Shown here one piece after another: positions 16,711 through 26,156 of a stretch of DNA of 64,000 nucleotides (its first letter is position 1; the number at the start of each line of letters is the position of its first letter). The position numbers were made by a program, and so were the translations under genes. The stretch lies in NCBI GenBank assembly GCA_029941905.1, contig JAPYTQ010000007.1, forward strand, positions 96,529 to 160,528, in the 5' to 3' direction. The notes beneath the pieces are model-generated. The model worked only from the letters and a program-made list of their open reading frames with translations. It did not search any database and was not told the DNA's origin. The stretch comes from JAHRVQ01 sp029941905. GTDB lineage: Bacteria; Pseudomonadota; Gammaproteobacteria; Pseudomonadales; Azotimanducaceae.

Positions 16711-17363
16711 ACGGATTTGTTTTGTATGGCTTTGCCTCCCCAGACGTAAACGTAATGTCCGGCGCTAATGAATGCCATAATCACAACTATCAGCCATCCT
16801 GCCTGCAAAGCTTGTTCCGGTAACACTGGGTAGACCTGTTGGCCAAGGATTACAAGCACCGCCACGATTTGAACGAAGGTACTCAGTTTTCCCCATATCG
16901 AGGGATCCATTTCATAACGCCCATACAACCAATGATAGACGAGGGCGCCGCTGACGATAATGAAGTCTCTTACAACGACAATAAACGCCAGCCACCAGGG
17001 GACTAAACCAACCATCCACACGCTGACGAAAATACCGATCAGCATCACCTTGTCACAAACCGGGTCAATAACGGCACCATATCGGCTCATCGCGTCTAAC
17101 CTGCGTGCCAGCCAGCCATCAAGCCAGTCGGTAAATCCGGCAATAGCTGCGATCCAGAGAACAATACTAAAGTCCTTCTCCAGAATCAGAATGCATATCG
17201 GAACGGTCAATACCAAACGTAAGGTCGTGAGTGCATTTGGGATCTGTTTGGTCCAGTTCAATCTTCCCTCGCTTTCGAGGTTAAAGGAGAGCAAGTTTGC
17301 GGCTAAAGTCGCATGTCTCGCAACAACCGTCAAGAAGAGAGTTCCCACAGCATAAGTATTCAA
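16707..17363 (-). CDS. CDP-alcohol phosphatidyltransferase (PgsA-like)
   Basis: The CDP-alcohol phosphotransferase signature D-x2-DG-x2-AR-x8-G-x3-D-x3-D is complete in DWLDGWLARRLDAMSRYG followed by AVIDPVCDK. Six hydrophobic helices surround it, so it is a polytopic inner-membrane enzyme. NALTTLRL at the N-terminus of the core is PgsA-like, pointing to phosphatidylglycerophosphate or a related phospholipid. The first 30 residues do not look like PgsA; a TTG at about 17261 with GAGGG just upstream would give a more typical start. Confidence 0.82.
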   Translation of the reverse strand: MNTYAVGTLFLTVVARHATLAANLLSFNLESEGRLNWTKQIPNALTTLRLVLTVPICILILEKDFSIVLWIAAIAGFTDWLDGWLARRLDAMSRYGAVIDPVCDKVMLIGIFVSVWMVGLVPWWLAFIVVVRDFIIVSGALVYHWLYGRYEMDPSIWGKLSTFVQIVAVLVILGQQVYPVLPEQALQAGWLIVVIMAFISAGHYVYVWGGKAIQNKSV

Positions 17364-17414
17364 AGGGTGGCAGGCTGTGATTTAATAAAACATCAAGTGT
17401 AAACGGAGAACCCA

Positions 17415-17831
17415 ATGCCTGATGTTGTTTCGAAACTGCTAAAAATAAACGTGCGCGCCCGCTCTCTCGAGTCAGCCAAAGCCCTGTTATGTGACGTCTT
17501 AGGGGCAAATGAACTCAGTAATCGCGGCAATGACACCATTGGTGATTTCACCGGCAGTGTGGTCTCACTGGGCGGCGTGATGTTTGACATTGTTGTCCCG
17601 GATTCTGATGAGGCGCCGCTAGCGAAAGTCATCGAAAAGCACGGTGAAGGTATTGACTCCATATGTTTCTCTGTGGACGATATGGATCATACCCAGATGC
17701 ATCTGCGTTCGAAGGGTATCGAATTTTCGCGACTATCAGAATTTCACAATAACAAAGTTGCCTTCGTGCACCCCCGGGAAGCGAACGGTATTGCCCTTGA
17801 ATTTATTCAGGGTCCGGTTGCAGAGGAGTAA
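17415..17831 (+). CDS. VOC-superfamily (glyoxalase/dioxygenase-like) protein
   Basis: The 138-residue protein has two beta-alpha-beta-beta-beta units typical of vicinal-oxygen-chelate proteins: KLLKINVRARSLESAKALLCDVLG and a second half with SICFSVDDMDHTQMHLRSKGIEF ending in HPREANGIALEFIQ. The final Glu in ALEFIQ and His in FVHPREANG fit metal ligands. A methylmalonyl-CoA-epimerase-like or dioxygenase role is possible but unproven. It is followed 3 nt later by a lipoprotein gene on the same strand, so the two are co-transcribed. Confidence 0.8.
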   Translation: MPDVVSKLLKINVRARSLESAKALLCDVLGANELSNRGNDTIGDFTGSVVSLGGVMFDIVVPDSDEAPLAKVIEKHGEGIDSICFSVDDMDHTQMHLRSKGIEFSRLSEFHNNKVAFVHPREANGIALEFIQGPVAEE

Positions 17832-17834
17832 CCT

Positions 17835-18986
17835 ATGATGAACATCACAACCCCGCTTCTTGTCATGAGTTGGATTCTGTGTTTGACACTGTTGTCAGGC
17901 TGTTCAGATTCAAGCAAGAAAACTGACAATCAAGCAATCAATGAAGCAACAGCGTCGGCTGTTGAGGTCACAACTGACGCGCACGTCGCCCACATCCTTT
18001 GTGACGAGGTGCATGGCGTAAAACCGGTCTGCGGTTTCAAGAACCCTGAAGACCTGGCCGTGGTACCGGGTGGTGACCTGCTGCTGGTAAGCGAGATGGC
18101 GACCTTTATGTCAGACGATCCCGGAACACTGTCGTTTCTAAACGTTTCAAACGATCAGCGGTCGGCTGCCGAATTCGTTTGGAACAATGACGGTGACGAG
18201 TGGGGTGATGTTGGTTGTGTTTCCCCTGACCCGGCCAGGTTGAGCCCGCATGGTATTGATTTGATCACCCGAACAGACGGCCGTCATCAGTTGTTGGTGG
18301 TGAATCATGGCCGGGAAGTCATAGAGTTTTTTGAGCTCGTAAAAGTTGTTGAAAACTGGCAACTGCGTTGGAAGGGCTGCGCCAACCCCAAAGATGATCT
18401 GTTTATGAATGATGTGGCGGGGCTCATAGACGGCGGTTTTTTTGTTACGAACATGTGGATCAAGAGCACGCCATTTGATGAGGTGGTTGCGAAAATCACC
18501 GCAGGTGAAAAGATCGGCTGGGTGCTGGAATGGCATCAGCAAACCGGCTTTGTCAAAGTGCCCGGCTCAGATGAGCAGATGCCCAATGGTATCGCAGTCA
18601 GCAGAGATAACAGCAAGATTTTCGTTAACATTTATATGGCCAACAAAACCATCAAAGTGGATCGAGCAACGAATCAGGTGGAAGCTGAAATGTCGGTACG
18701 CAGCCCAGACAATGTTGTTGTTGATGACGATGGCAATCTGTGGGTAGCCTCCCATCTGAATGATCCCATAGAAGGGCGCTGCGAAGACAATCATCCCGGG
18801 CCGTGCCTGCTACCTTTTCAAATAGTCAAAGCAGACCCGCAGACCATGCTGCTGGAGGTGGTTTTCAAGCACGACGGTGAACCGATGGGATACGCAACCG
18901 TCGGTTTACCTCACCGTGGGCGTTTGTATCTGGGTACGGCCAGTGGCGATCGCCTGGCCAGCGTTGCCATATCGGATGCAAATTAA
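17835..18986 (+). CDS. lipoprotein with predicted beta-propeller (SMP-30/NHL-like)
   Basis: A signal peptide ends in the lipobox LLSGC (Cys23), so the mature protein is anchored in a membrane, probably the outer one. The rest has repeating propeller-like strands: DLAVVPGGDLLLVSEM, MPNGIAVSRDNSKIFVNIYM and VVVDDDGNLWVASHL. This recalls SMP-30/gluconolactonase or arylesterase-like propellers. No enzymatic residues can be assigned. GAGGAG from the end of the preceding VOC gene serves as the ribosome site, and only 3 nt separate the genes. Confidence 0.7.
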   Translation: MMNITTPLLVMSWILCLTLLSGCSDSSKKTDNQAINEATASAVEVTTDAHVAHILCDEVHGVKPVCGFKNPEDLAVVPGGDLLLVSEMATFMSDDPGTLSFLNVSNDQRSAAEFVWNNDGDEWGDVGCVSPDPARLSPHGIDLITRTDGRHQLLVVNHGREVIEFFELVKVVENWQLRWKGCANPKDDLFMNDVAGLIDGGFFVTNMWIKSTPFDEVVAKITAGEKIGWVLEWHQQTGFVKVPGSDEQMPNGIAVSRDNSKIFVNIYMANKTIKVDRATNQVEAEMSVRSPDNVVVDDDGNLWVASHLNDPIEGRCEDNHPGPCLLPFQIVKADPQTMLLEVVFKHDGEPMGYATVGLPHRGRLYLGTASGDRLASVAISDAN

Positions 18987-19029
18987 GGGTGCCTGTTTCG
19001 AGGCCTGGATAGTGCTGGTTTAGGCCACT

Positions 19030-19635
19030 ATGAAATTAGGCATCGTCTCTGATATTCACAGCAACCTTGCGGGACTCGAGTATGCGTTAAAAGCTATGGG
19101 TGAAATCGATTACCTGATCTGTGCCGGTGATGCTTTTGATGAGTACAGCTTTTCCAACCAGGTAGTGCGCCGTCTGCACCAACTGGATGCTATTTATATT
19201 CGTGGTAATCACGAAGATATATTCTTCTCAAGCGCCGGTCAGCGTGCCAGAAGCCGCTCGGATATTGATCCCGAACTGATGGCGTGGGCAGAATCCCGCC
19301 CTCACCATCTGGATCTGACCTTTGACGACAAACGGCTCAGCCTGTTCCATTCCACGCCCTGGAAACCCTATGGTGATTATGTTTTCCCGCATATGACGTC
19401 AACGCTGGATCGATTCTGTAAGATCGATGCAGACTATGTGGTCTACGGCCATACCCACGCTCAAGTGTTAAAAAACGACAATGGCACTCTTGTTATCAAT
19501 CCGGGTTCTGCAGGCCACGGTCGTGATGCCCGTAATGACCGCCAGCTTTCTTGTTGCCTGCTGGACACTGACACCAACGATGCGCAGATTATGAACTTCA
19601 ATGACCCAAGGTTTGGGAGTTTGGGTCCTGACTGA
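19030..19635 (+). CDS. YfcE-type metallophosphoesterase
   Basis: The calcineurin-like phosphoesterase motifs appear in order: SDIHSNLAGL (D-x-H), CAGDAFD (GD), RGNHEDI (GNHE) and VVYGHTHAQV (GHTH), followed by INPGSAGHGRD typical of YfcE/MJ0936 proteins. Length 201 aa is normal. It is a two-metal phosphodiesterase; the physiological substrate is unknown. It stands 43 nt after the lipoprotein gene on the same strand. Confidence 0.9.
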   Translation: MKLGIVSDIHSNLAGLEYALKAMGEIDYLICAGDAFDEYSFSNQVVRRLHQLDAIYIRGNHEDIFFSSAGQRARSRSDIDPELMAWAESRPHHLDLTFDDKRLSLFHSTPWKPYGDYVFPHMTSTLDRFCKIDADYVVYGHTHAQVLKNDNGTLVINPGSAGHGRDARNDRQLSCCLLDTDTNDAQIMNFNDPRFGSLGPD

Positions 19636-19700
19636 TCTGATCATAAGAGCAGCGCAGACATTCTCTTGCAATATTGCATATATGAAGATAACCTTCCAAA

Positions 19701-20858
19701 ATGCAAAAAATAGAAAGGCACTATCCTCAACGAATCCTACAGAAGTTAGAGATCAACCCCGCGGTTGCGCTCTTAGGACCACGACAGGTCGGTAAATCAA
19801 CATTGGCTAAAGAAATCGTTTCCCACTTCGCCGATTCAATTTACCTGGATCTTGAACTTGATTCAGACCGCGCCAAGGTTCAAACGGATCCTGAACTGTT
19901 TTTTGGCGTCAATCGCGGTAAATTTATTTGCCTTGATGAAGTGCAGTTCTTACCCGACATTTTTCGCACCATGAGGGGGATTATTGACAAACAGGGAACA
20001 AATACCCAGTTCCTGATTTTGGGATCAGCCTCAAGAGATTTGATACGCCAAAGTGCTGAAACACTGGCTGGTCGTATTGCGTACATCGAAATCAGACCAT
20101 TTTCCAGACTGGAGATAATGTCCGAAAGTCGCCTATACGAGTACTGGCTAAGAGGTGGATACCCGAGATCCTTTCTTGCCTTGAGTGATGAGGACTCTTT
20201 TGATTGGCGCGATGACTATATAAAGTCGTTTCTGGAAAGGGATTTACCTTCCCTCGGCTTTCGTATTCCGGCAACAACCTTGAGAAGATTTTGGACCATG
20301 CTTGCCCATAGTCACGGGCAGGTGATTAACTATAGCAAGCTGGCTGGTTCACTGGGGGTATCCGCCCACACCATTACACACTATATTGATATCCTGGAGC
20401 AGACTTTTCTCGTCAGGGTACTGAAGCCCTACCATACAAACGAAAAAAAGAGGCTGGTAAAATCACCCAAGGTTTACATTCGAGATACAGGGCTACTCCA
20501 TGCTCTGTTGAAAATCGAAACCATCAATGATCTGTTAGGCCATCCTGTAGTGGGTCACTCATTCGAAGCACTGGTAATCGAGAACGTACTGGAAAAATTT
20601 CCGCGACACGACTGTTTCTTTTATCGGGATTCTTCCGGAAATGAAGTTGATCTGATTCTTGAGAGGGGCCTGGAAAAAATCGCTGTCGAGATAAAATCCT
20701 CAACATCTCCAAGAATTGAAAAAGGCTTCCGGAACGCCGTAAAATACTTGCAACCAGAATCAATGTGGCTTATCGGTCAGGTAGATGCTGCGTACCCTGG
20801 GCAAAAAGGACTTCGGGTGACCAATCTTGACCTTTTTTTGACCAGTGAAAATTCATGA
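19701..20858 (+). CDS. AAA-type ATPase with DUF4143 domain
   Basis: Walker A is GPRQVGKSTLAKE and Walker B is FICLDEVQFL. The C-terminal DUF4143 region has the winged-helix-like GSLGVSAHTITHYIDILEQTFLVRVLKPY and a terminal nuclease-like fold containing DSSGNEVDLILE and KSSTSP. These proteins are widespread, often isolated, and their role is unknown; some behave as toxin or defence-associated ATPases. Length 385 aa is normal. It has no same-strand partner downstream. Confidence 0.88.
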   Translation: MQKIERHYPQRILQKLEINPAVALLGPRQVGKSTLAKEIVSHFADSIYLDLELDSDRAKVQTDPELFFGVNRGKFICLDEVQFLPDIFRTMRGIIDKQGTNTQFLILGSASRDLIRQSAETLAGRIAYIEIRPFSRLEIMSESRLYEYWLRGGYPRSFLALSDEDSFDWRDDYIKSFLERDLPSLGFRIPATTLRRFWTMLAHSHGQVINYSKLAGSLGVSAHTITHYIDILEQTFLVRVLKPYHTNEKKRLVKSPKVYIRDTGLLHALLKIETINDLLGHPVVGHSFEALVIENVLEKFPRHDCFFYRDSSGNEVDLILERGLEKIAVEIKSSTSPRIEKGFRNAVKYLQPESMWLIGQVDAAYPGQKGLRVTNLDLFLTSENS

Positions 20859-20914
20859 TCGGCAACGGGAACTTATATTCACGAAATAGATTTTTCCGCA
20901 AACAATAAGCTTGC

Positions 20915-22198
20915 CTAAAGGTGCTCCCTGACCCAGCCAACGATCCGGTCTGCGGCACGCGTACGCGGGTGTGCCAGCTCGTCGGCCTGCTCTCCCACCG
21001 GATTGAGATAGTGGTCTGCGCACGCAAGGTTTTCCAGCGTCTTGTCGGTTGCACCGGCATTATCAAACATTCTGCGCTGCTGTGCCGGGTAGATATCCAT
21101 ATCACCATCTGCCTCGATGAAAAGCGTCGGCACACTCACTCCGCGAATGGTCTCATACAGGTTCGCAAAAGAAGACGTTCCGCTCCAGGTGCTGAGCCAG
21201 CCGCGAGGTGTCATGACCCGGGCTAATCCGCCCATGCCGTAATTGGTCGCAAAGGGATCCTGTCCCGCGGCAAATATGGATCCAATCGGGCGGTTTGATG
21301 GATCGATGCTCGGGTCAAGATAGGCGGGATTGGCCAGCGTGCGGTAGATCACCATGTACCTCGACAATTTGGCCTGTCGCCGGGTCCTTTGCTGACCTGC
21401 GCTTTCCAGCTGCGCAAATTGCGAACCCGACTGGACCCGGCGCGCCAGCGACCTGTCGGCGATCGCTTCGGTTGCCAGTGCATCGAGCCTGAGACTCCTG
21501 TGCTGCTGCGCCTGCCGATAGCGGGCCAACCAGTCACGATCGTAGGTACTTTCAAGCGGCCAGGGTTGATAGCCGTTGGCCTGGTTGTACATGTCCAGTT
21601 CCGGATCTGAACTTTCCGGGTGGCTCTCCTCAATAACCGATGCGTCCAGGGCCTGCAGCAGGTAATTACCCTGTCCCGGATGCCCGGCGAGCGCTATGTA
21701 CAGGTCGAAAGGTGGCATTTCAGTATCAGATAAATTCACCCGATCACCCGAAGGTGCAGCAACGCGACGTTCACAGGGTGGTTTTTCCGCTTGCTCCTGA
21801 TAGTAGCCAAACAATGAACCGCCACCGCTGTTACCTACGCCGACGATGGTGTCATAACCAAGTTCTCGCAAACGCAGCATACCCGCGGCGATATCCAGCA
21901 GTAATCTTTCGTGAAGGCAATCACTGTCGTTGTTCAGGTAGCGACCGTCGTGTCCAAACAGCGCCATGCCTCGCGGGGGTATATAACCCGCCAGATAGTG
22001 CCTGCTCATCGGCCCGCGTGGATGCATCACATAGATGCATACTTTAGCATCGAGATTATCCGCGGGCCGATAAAGAATCCCGTGACTGACCGCACCGTCA
22101 CCGGCTTGCAGGTAGATGTTCTGCTGGGGCTGATCTGCCGAGAATGATGGGAGCGCTTCCGCCGGGGTGGGTAGATATTGCCGGGTACGTTCGGTCAT
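20915..22198 (-). CDS. large alpha/beta-hydrolase-fold protein
   Basis: The 427-residue protein has a nucleophile elbow VGVGNSGGGSLFGYY (Ser), an acid region LFIEADGDMDIYP and a probable catalytic His in ACADHYL near the C-terminus. A 130-residue insertion in the middle (charged, with RYRQAQQHRS) makes it larger than a normal hydrolase. The N-terminus carries GILYRPAD, HPRGPMSRHYLAG. GAGGAA precedes the ATG. Substrate unknown. It may follow the DUF3313-like gene in one transcript, with a perfect palindrome between them. Confidence 0.72.
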   Translation of the reverse strand: MTERTRQYLPTPAEALPSFSADQPQQNIYLQAGDGAVSHGILYRPADNLDAKVCIYVMHPRGPMSRHYLAGYIPPRGMALFGHDGRYLNNDSDCLHERLLLDIAAGMLRLRELGYDTIVGVGNSGGGSLFGYYQEQAEKPPCERRVAAPSGDRVNLSDTEMPPFDLYIALAGHPGQGNYLLQALDASVIEESHPESSDPELDMYNQANGYQPWPLESTYDRDWLARYRQAQQHRSLRLDALATEAIADRSLARRVQSGSQFAQLESAGQQRTRRQAKLSRYMVIYRTLANPAYLDPSIDPSNRPIGSIFAAGQDPFATNYGMGGLARVMTPRGWLSTWSGTSSFANLYETIRGVSVPTLFIEADGDMDIYPAQQRRMFDNAGATDKTLENLACADHYLNPVGEQADELAHPRTRAADRIVGWVREHL

Positions 22199-22216
22199 AC
22201 TTTATTCCTCTTGCCA

Positions 22217-22243
22217 TTCGGGTCAGAGTAACTCTGACCCGAA
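22217..22243. repeat. 27-bp perfect palindrome
   Basis: TTCGGGTCAGAGT, a single A, then its exact reverse complement. It lies between the DUF3313-like gene and the hydrolase gene. GGGTCAGAGTAA recurs at 38549-38560, and GGTCAGAGTAA at 10671-10681. It could be a terminator stem for the upstream minus-strand gene or a fused pair of mobile-element ends. Confidence 0.65.
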
Positions 22244-22257
22244 ATTCCAAACTTCCA

Positions 22258-22989
22258 TCAAGTAGCGGGTTTTATCGGAGCCAGTCCAGCTTCCTTACGC
22301 TGTTCATCCATCCCTTCTCGCAACAGCTGCCCCCATCGCTTAAACATACGTTTTGCATCAGCACGATTCGATGCCCTGTTAGCCCACTGTGCGACACCGT
22401 AGTCCCGCATACTCCGTCGATCAACAATCCTGGCCAGTATCTCGCCACTAACAGAATCATAGAGTTCCAAATAAATTGTCGCCGCACCTGCAGATGCCAC
22501 GTACTGAGTTGTCCTGCCACCCTGCATCAGATCAGGTGCGGTGATCTCAAGATCTATCAGCGCTGGCCGCATAATCATCACATTATCATCAGCAGCCTCA
22601 ACAAATCGGTACCCTCCATTTTCGTCAAGTTCTTCTTTGAAGCTCTCATAAAGCAGTTCTGCAGCTTCAGCTTTTATTCTCTCGAGATCTTTGTTGGAAA
22701 TGCGCCTTCCGGCAACCTTTGTGTTTCTGACCCAGTTCTTTTTAAAAGCAACGTAGGCATCCAGCATCAAAAACTGATCGTAAACGCTAAAGTCCGCATC
22801 TGGCTTCACATAGATGATCGATCGACCGGAGTCCTCATCAAGGTGCAAGCCATCGTGGCTGATCGTCGGTGGATCCTCTGAATTGACGGTAAAGCTAAAG
22901 ATAGCCACAACTGCGACTGCAGTCAGTAGTACGGCAAACATCTTTTCTGGCAAGGTCGCCCCATGATTGTACTTTGGTAAACTGCGCAT
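22258..22989 (-). CDS. DUF3313-like envelope protein
   Basis: A hydrophobic N-terminal segment (FAVLLTAVAVVAIFSF) acts as signal or anchor. The remainder has blocks I associate with DUF3313: IIYVKPDADFSVYDQFLMLD, FVEAADDNVMIMRPALIDLEIT and ATIYLELYDSVSGEILARIVDRR. DUF3313 members are usually lipoproteins of unknown function; here no lipobox is evident. The start at 22989 follows GGAG; an earlier TTG would overlap that site. Family call is by eye. Confidence 0.65.
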   Translation of the reverse strand: MRSLPKYNHGATLPEKMFAVLLTAVAVVAIFSFTVNSEDPPTISHDGLHLDEDSGRSIIYVKPDADFSVYDQFLMLDAYVAFKKNWVRNTKVAGRRISNKDLERIKAEAAELLYESFKEELDENGGYRFVEAADDNVMIMRPALIDLEITAPDLMQGGRTTQYVASAGAATIYLELYDSVSGEILARIVDRRSMRDYGVAQWANRASNRADAKRMFKRWGQLLREGMDEQRKEAGLAPIKPAT

Positions 22990-23115
22990 GTTGTTTATCT
23001 CCAATCTTCGCTGAGTTGATTACGTTTTTCCTGATCGAGTATAGATTTAAGTTGTCGTTCAAGGATAGATGTTTTCAACTCTACCTACCGTCACGGTGTC
23101 CTCCTAACAAAAAGT

Positions 23116-24234
23116 TCAGCCAGGGAGAATTTTCATCTCTACTAAACGACTAAACCAACTCTGTAACATATCCTCAGTATCAATACAGTCAGCAAAACCT
23201 GCCTGTCGAAGTTTTATGGTGCTGAGAAGCGCTGGAGGGGGCGGTTGTGCGGCGCCTGTGGCGAACAGTGCATCTGCATAGTAAAAAGAATCGCCGACTA
23301 ACTGCCTTATCGAATATTCTTTCAATCCATGTTTGCGTGTTATCGACTGCCAATCTGATTCTCTGTCATACAAGGTGCTCAGTTGCATCGGTTCGTCGCC
23401 ACTGCTCCCACCGCCGAAGAATTCCGAAATGCCGGGCCAGACATTTTTCCATTCAAAAACATCGCCGTTGGTAATGTTGAACGTCTGGTTGAAACAAGAC
23501 TCATGCAGCATCGAAAAATGCAACGCCCTGGCCAGCAGGTTCGCATCTATTGCCTCAGTGGGGGCGTTGGGTCCACCCGGGTAACTTATGGGTCTGGCAT
23601 CGAACTTACGCAATGCAGCATAGACGCCAATCGCAGCGACCATGTTCATTGGGGCACCGAGCGCATGGCCGAAGATTATCTGCGGCCGCCAGATCGTGTA
23701 ACGCCAGCGGGCATGTAATTGTTTCGATTTAAGATAGTCTTCCTGTAACCAGTAAAAATTTTGATGCTGAACCCGTGGGTTACGCTCTTTGCCCGGGATC
23801 GACATTGGCCTCACATGTGCTCCGTATGCCTTGGTGCCTTGTAGCAGACTGACGTGTTTGAGTTGTTTGGCGGTTTGAGTAAGAGGGTCAAGGATATTCT
23901 GTAACATCAGCAGATTCGTTTGCATCTGGTCCTCTTCGAACCAGCCTGATATCAGACCCGGTTTTTCATACAAAGCCGCATAAATAACATGGGTTACACG
24001 CTTTAATCCAATCGCAACCTGCTCACAGGCACTTGCGTCGTTCAGATCGAGTGAAATATGTTTTATATCTGCAAGATCTGGCTCTCGTCTGGAGATGCCG
24101 GTGACAGGAACTCCGAGTCGATGGAGATATTCAATCGCCGCCCTGCCCACGACACCGCTGGCACCGATGACAACCACCTGGTCTATCATTTGTGATTTTT
24201 TACCTGTTTCCGCCGGGTTAGCCGATATTGTCAT
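23116..24234 (-). CDS. NAD(P)-dependent SDR, PRISE-like (progesterone 5-beta-reductase/iridoid synthase type)
   Basis: The N-terminal Rossmann motif is VVVIGASGVVGRAAIEYL. LQGTKAYGAH, QENFYWLQEDYL-like sequence (here NFYWLQEDYLKSK) and WRPQIIFGHALGAPMN match the extended SDR subfamily that includes plant progesterone 5-beta-reductase and iridoid synthase. Catalytic Tyr would be in NFYWLQED. Length 372 aa is normal. These enzymes reduce activated C=C bonds of enones. The gene is divergent from the YkgJ-like gene. No partner gene indicates the substrate. Confidence 0.8.
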   Translation of the reverse strand: MTISANPAETGKKSQMIDQVVVIGASGVVGRAAIEYLHRLGVPVTGISRREPDLADIKHISLDLNDASACEQVAIGLKRVTHVIYAALYEKPGLISGWFEEDQMQTNLLMLQNILDPLTQTAKQLKHVSLLQGTKAYGAHVRPMSIPGKERNPRVQHQNFYWLQEDYLKSKQLHARWRYTIWRPQIIFGHALGAPMNMVAAIGVYAALRKFDARPISYPGGPNAPTEAIDANLLARALHFSMLHESCFNQTFNITNGDVFEWKNVWPGISEFFGGGSSGDEPMQLSTLYDRESDWQSITRKHGLKEYSIRQLVGDSFYYADALFATGAAQPPPPALLSTIKLRQAGFADCIDTEDMLQSWFSRLVEMKILPG

Positions 24235-24284
24235 AGATACAACCCTGCGTTGCGAGGTTATTTTTTCCCTGGAGGCAATGAACT

Positions 24285-24716
24285 ATGATGACAGCCCATG
24301 TATTAAGGACCCGCAACGTGAAACCGTGTAATCAATGTGGAAAATGTTGTCTGCGCTATAGCGATGGTGGCCTTTCGGCAACTGCCAGTGAAATTGACTG
24401 GTGGGAATTGCACAGGCCAGAGATCTTTCAATACACCAGGGATGGAAAAATCTGGATGGACCCGGAAACCGGTACACAGCTGGTGATTTGCCCCTGGCTG
24501 CGAAAATTATCCGTTGCGGGATCTACTCATCAGACGCGATACAGCTGTGACATTTACCATGATCGACCCGACGATTGTAGACATTACCCGGTAACTGTCG
24601 ACGAAATGGTAAGAGACGAATGTGAAATGATCGAAGTTCGTGATCTGACCAATCCTGTTGCGGCCCAGACCAGGTTGGACTTAATCATGTCTGATAGTCG
24701 CCCACCCCGCCAATAA
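24285..24716 (+). CDS. YkgJ-family cysteine-cluster protein
   Basis: The 143-residue protein has CNQCGKCC near residue 15, a central CPWL, CDIYHDRPDDCRHYP and a late DEC. This is the zinc or iron-sulfur cysteine cluster of the UPF0153/YkgJ family (CxxCCxxxC... type). Function is unknown; some members are linked to metal handling. GGAGG precedes ATG 24285. It converges on the P450 gene. Confidence 0.82.
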   Translation: MMTAHVLRTRNVKPCNQCGKCCLRYSDGGLSATASEIDWWELHRPEIFQYTRDGKIWMDPETGTQLVICPWLRKLSVAGSTHQTRYSCDIYHDRPDDCRHYPVTVDEMVRDECEMIEVRDLTNPVAAQTRLDLIMSDSRPPRQ

Positions 24717-24728
24717 TCTGAGGTGGGC
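24700..24728. terminator. hairpin between convergent genes
   Basis: GCCCACC and GGTGGGC form a 7-bp stem spanning the YkgJ stop codon, between convergent genes. The downstream sequence lacks a strong U tract. Confidence 0.35.
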
Positions 24729-24747
24729 ACCCTAAGATACGTTCAAT

Positions 24748-26073
24748 CTACAATGGATGAACCCGAACGGTCAGATCGGTAATGCCACGCACAAAACTGG
24801 ATAACAGTCGTTCTGGCTCCCCGACTACTTCGACCTTGCTGAAGCGCTTCATGATTTCTTCCCAAACGATGCGAAGTTGCATTTCTGCCAGGCGGTTGCC
24901 CATACAACGATGAATACCGAAGCCAAATGACAGGTGATGTCGTGCCTTGGGACGATCGATAATGAACTCATTCGGTCGATCTATCGCATCTTCATCACGA
25001 TTGCCGGAGACATACCACATCAAAACCTGGTCACCCTTCTTAATCTGCTTATCCCTTATTTTGATATCCTGGTTCGCGGTTCTGCGCATATAGGGCAATG
25101 GCGTATGGTAACGAATTATTTCGCTGACCATATTCGGGATCAAACTGTGGTCTGCACGAAGCTTATCGTACTCTGCGGGGTTTTTGTTTAACGCCAGAAC
25201 ACCGGCGCTCATTGAGTTACGGGTTGTATCATTACCGCCAACGATGAGCAGAATCAGGTTACCCAGGAATTCAAAAGGTTCCATGTTCCTGGTTTCCTCG
25301 CCGTGGGCGAGCATCGAAATCAGGTCCGAACCCGGAGTTTCCTGGTCAACCCTCTCATTCCACAAGCGGGTAAAGTAAGCCAGGCACTCCATCAGTTCTT
25401 TTCGCCGTTGTTCCGCCGTATCAACAATGCCTGTGCCGGGCGCGGCAGTCGCAATGTCTGACCAGCGGGTCAGCATGCGCCGATCTTCAAATGGAAAGTC
25501 AAACAATGTCGCCAACATTTGCGTAGTCAGTTCTATCGACACCCGGTCAACCCAGTTGAATGTCTCATCCACGGGCAGCTCATCAAGCACGCGGCCGGTT
25601 CGTTCGCGAATAATCGATTCCATCCTGGCAAGGTTGGGCGGCGCGACAACGCCACTGACCGTAGCTCTTTGTAAATCGTGTTTTGGCGGATCCATGGCAA
25701 TAAAACTCTGCGTGTTAAGATCCTCCGGGTTGGATTCGGTGCCCACCTTCAGTCCCAGTGCAATGCCCTGTTCTGACGAAAACAGGTCGTGGTTCTTGTC
25801 GACGAACATGATGTCTTCGAACTTCGTCAACGACCAGTAACGCCCAATATGGGGTATATCGTTCAAATGCACGGGATCCTCTTCACGCAATCGTTTGAAA
25901 TGCTCCCAGTGAATCTCCTGCTGAAACAGGCGCCCGTCAATCACATTCACGTCTTCAATCCGGATTGAGTAAGGGTCTGTGACCACCGGTGGTGCATCAC
26001 TCGCCAAAAATGGATTGAACCCGCGCCTTGGGGCTTCGTCTTCCTGTATCGCTTCTTTCACCTGTTCACTCAT
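24748..26073 (-). CDS. cytochrome P450
   Basis: The 441-residue protein is a soluble bacterial class I P450. The I-helix motif is LLIVGGNDTTRNSM, the ExxR helix follows, and the heme-binding loop is SFGFGIHRCMGNRLA with Cys390 as thiolate ligand. There is no fused reductase and no ferredoxin gene beside it, so it needs partners encoded elsewhere. Sequence around SFIAMDPPKHDLQR and the loop resembles CYP families that hydroxylate terpenes, steroids or alkyl chains. The SDR gene lies just upstream on the same strand (83 nt), suggesting oxidation of the alcohol that the P450 makes. Confidence 0.92.
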   Translation of the reverse strand: MSEQVKEAIQEDEAPRRGFNPFLASDAPPVVTDPYSIRIEDVNVIDGRLFQQEIHWEHFKRLREEDPVHLNDIPHIGRYWSLTKFEDIMFVDKNHDLFSSEQGIALGLKVGTESNPEDLNTQSFIAMDPPKHDLQRATVSGVVAPPNLARMESIIRERTGRVLDELPVDETFNWVDRVSIELTTQMLATLFDFPFEDRRMLTRWSDIATAAPGTGIVDTAEQRRKELMECLAYFTRLWNERVDQETPGSDLISMLAHGEETRNMEPFEFLGNLILLIVGGNDTTRNSMSAGVLALNKNPAEYDKLRADHSLIPNMVSEIIRYHTPLPYMRRTANQDIKIRDKQIKKGDQVLMWYVSGNRDEDAIDRPNEFIIDRPKARHHLSFGFGIHRCMGNRLAEMQLRIVWEEIMKRFSKVEVVGEPERLLSSFVRGITDLTVRVHPL

Positions 26074-26156
26074 TGATAACCACAGCTTTTCGTTAATGCA
26101 ATATCGAACTGTACCAAAAATTGGGTGCTAAAACGCATGAATTTGCAAGATTCGAC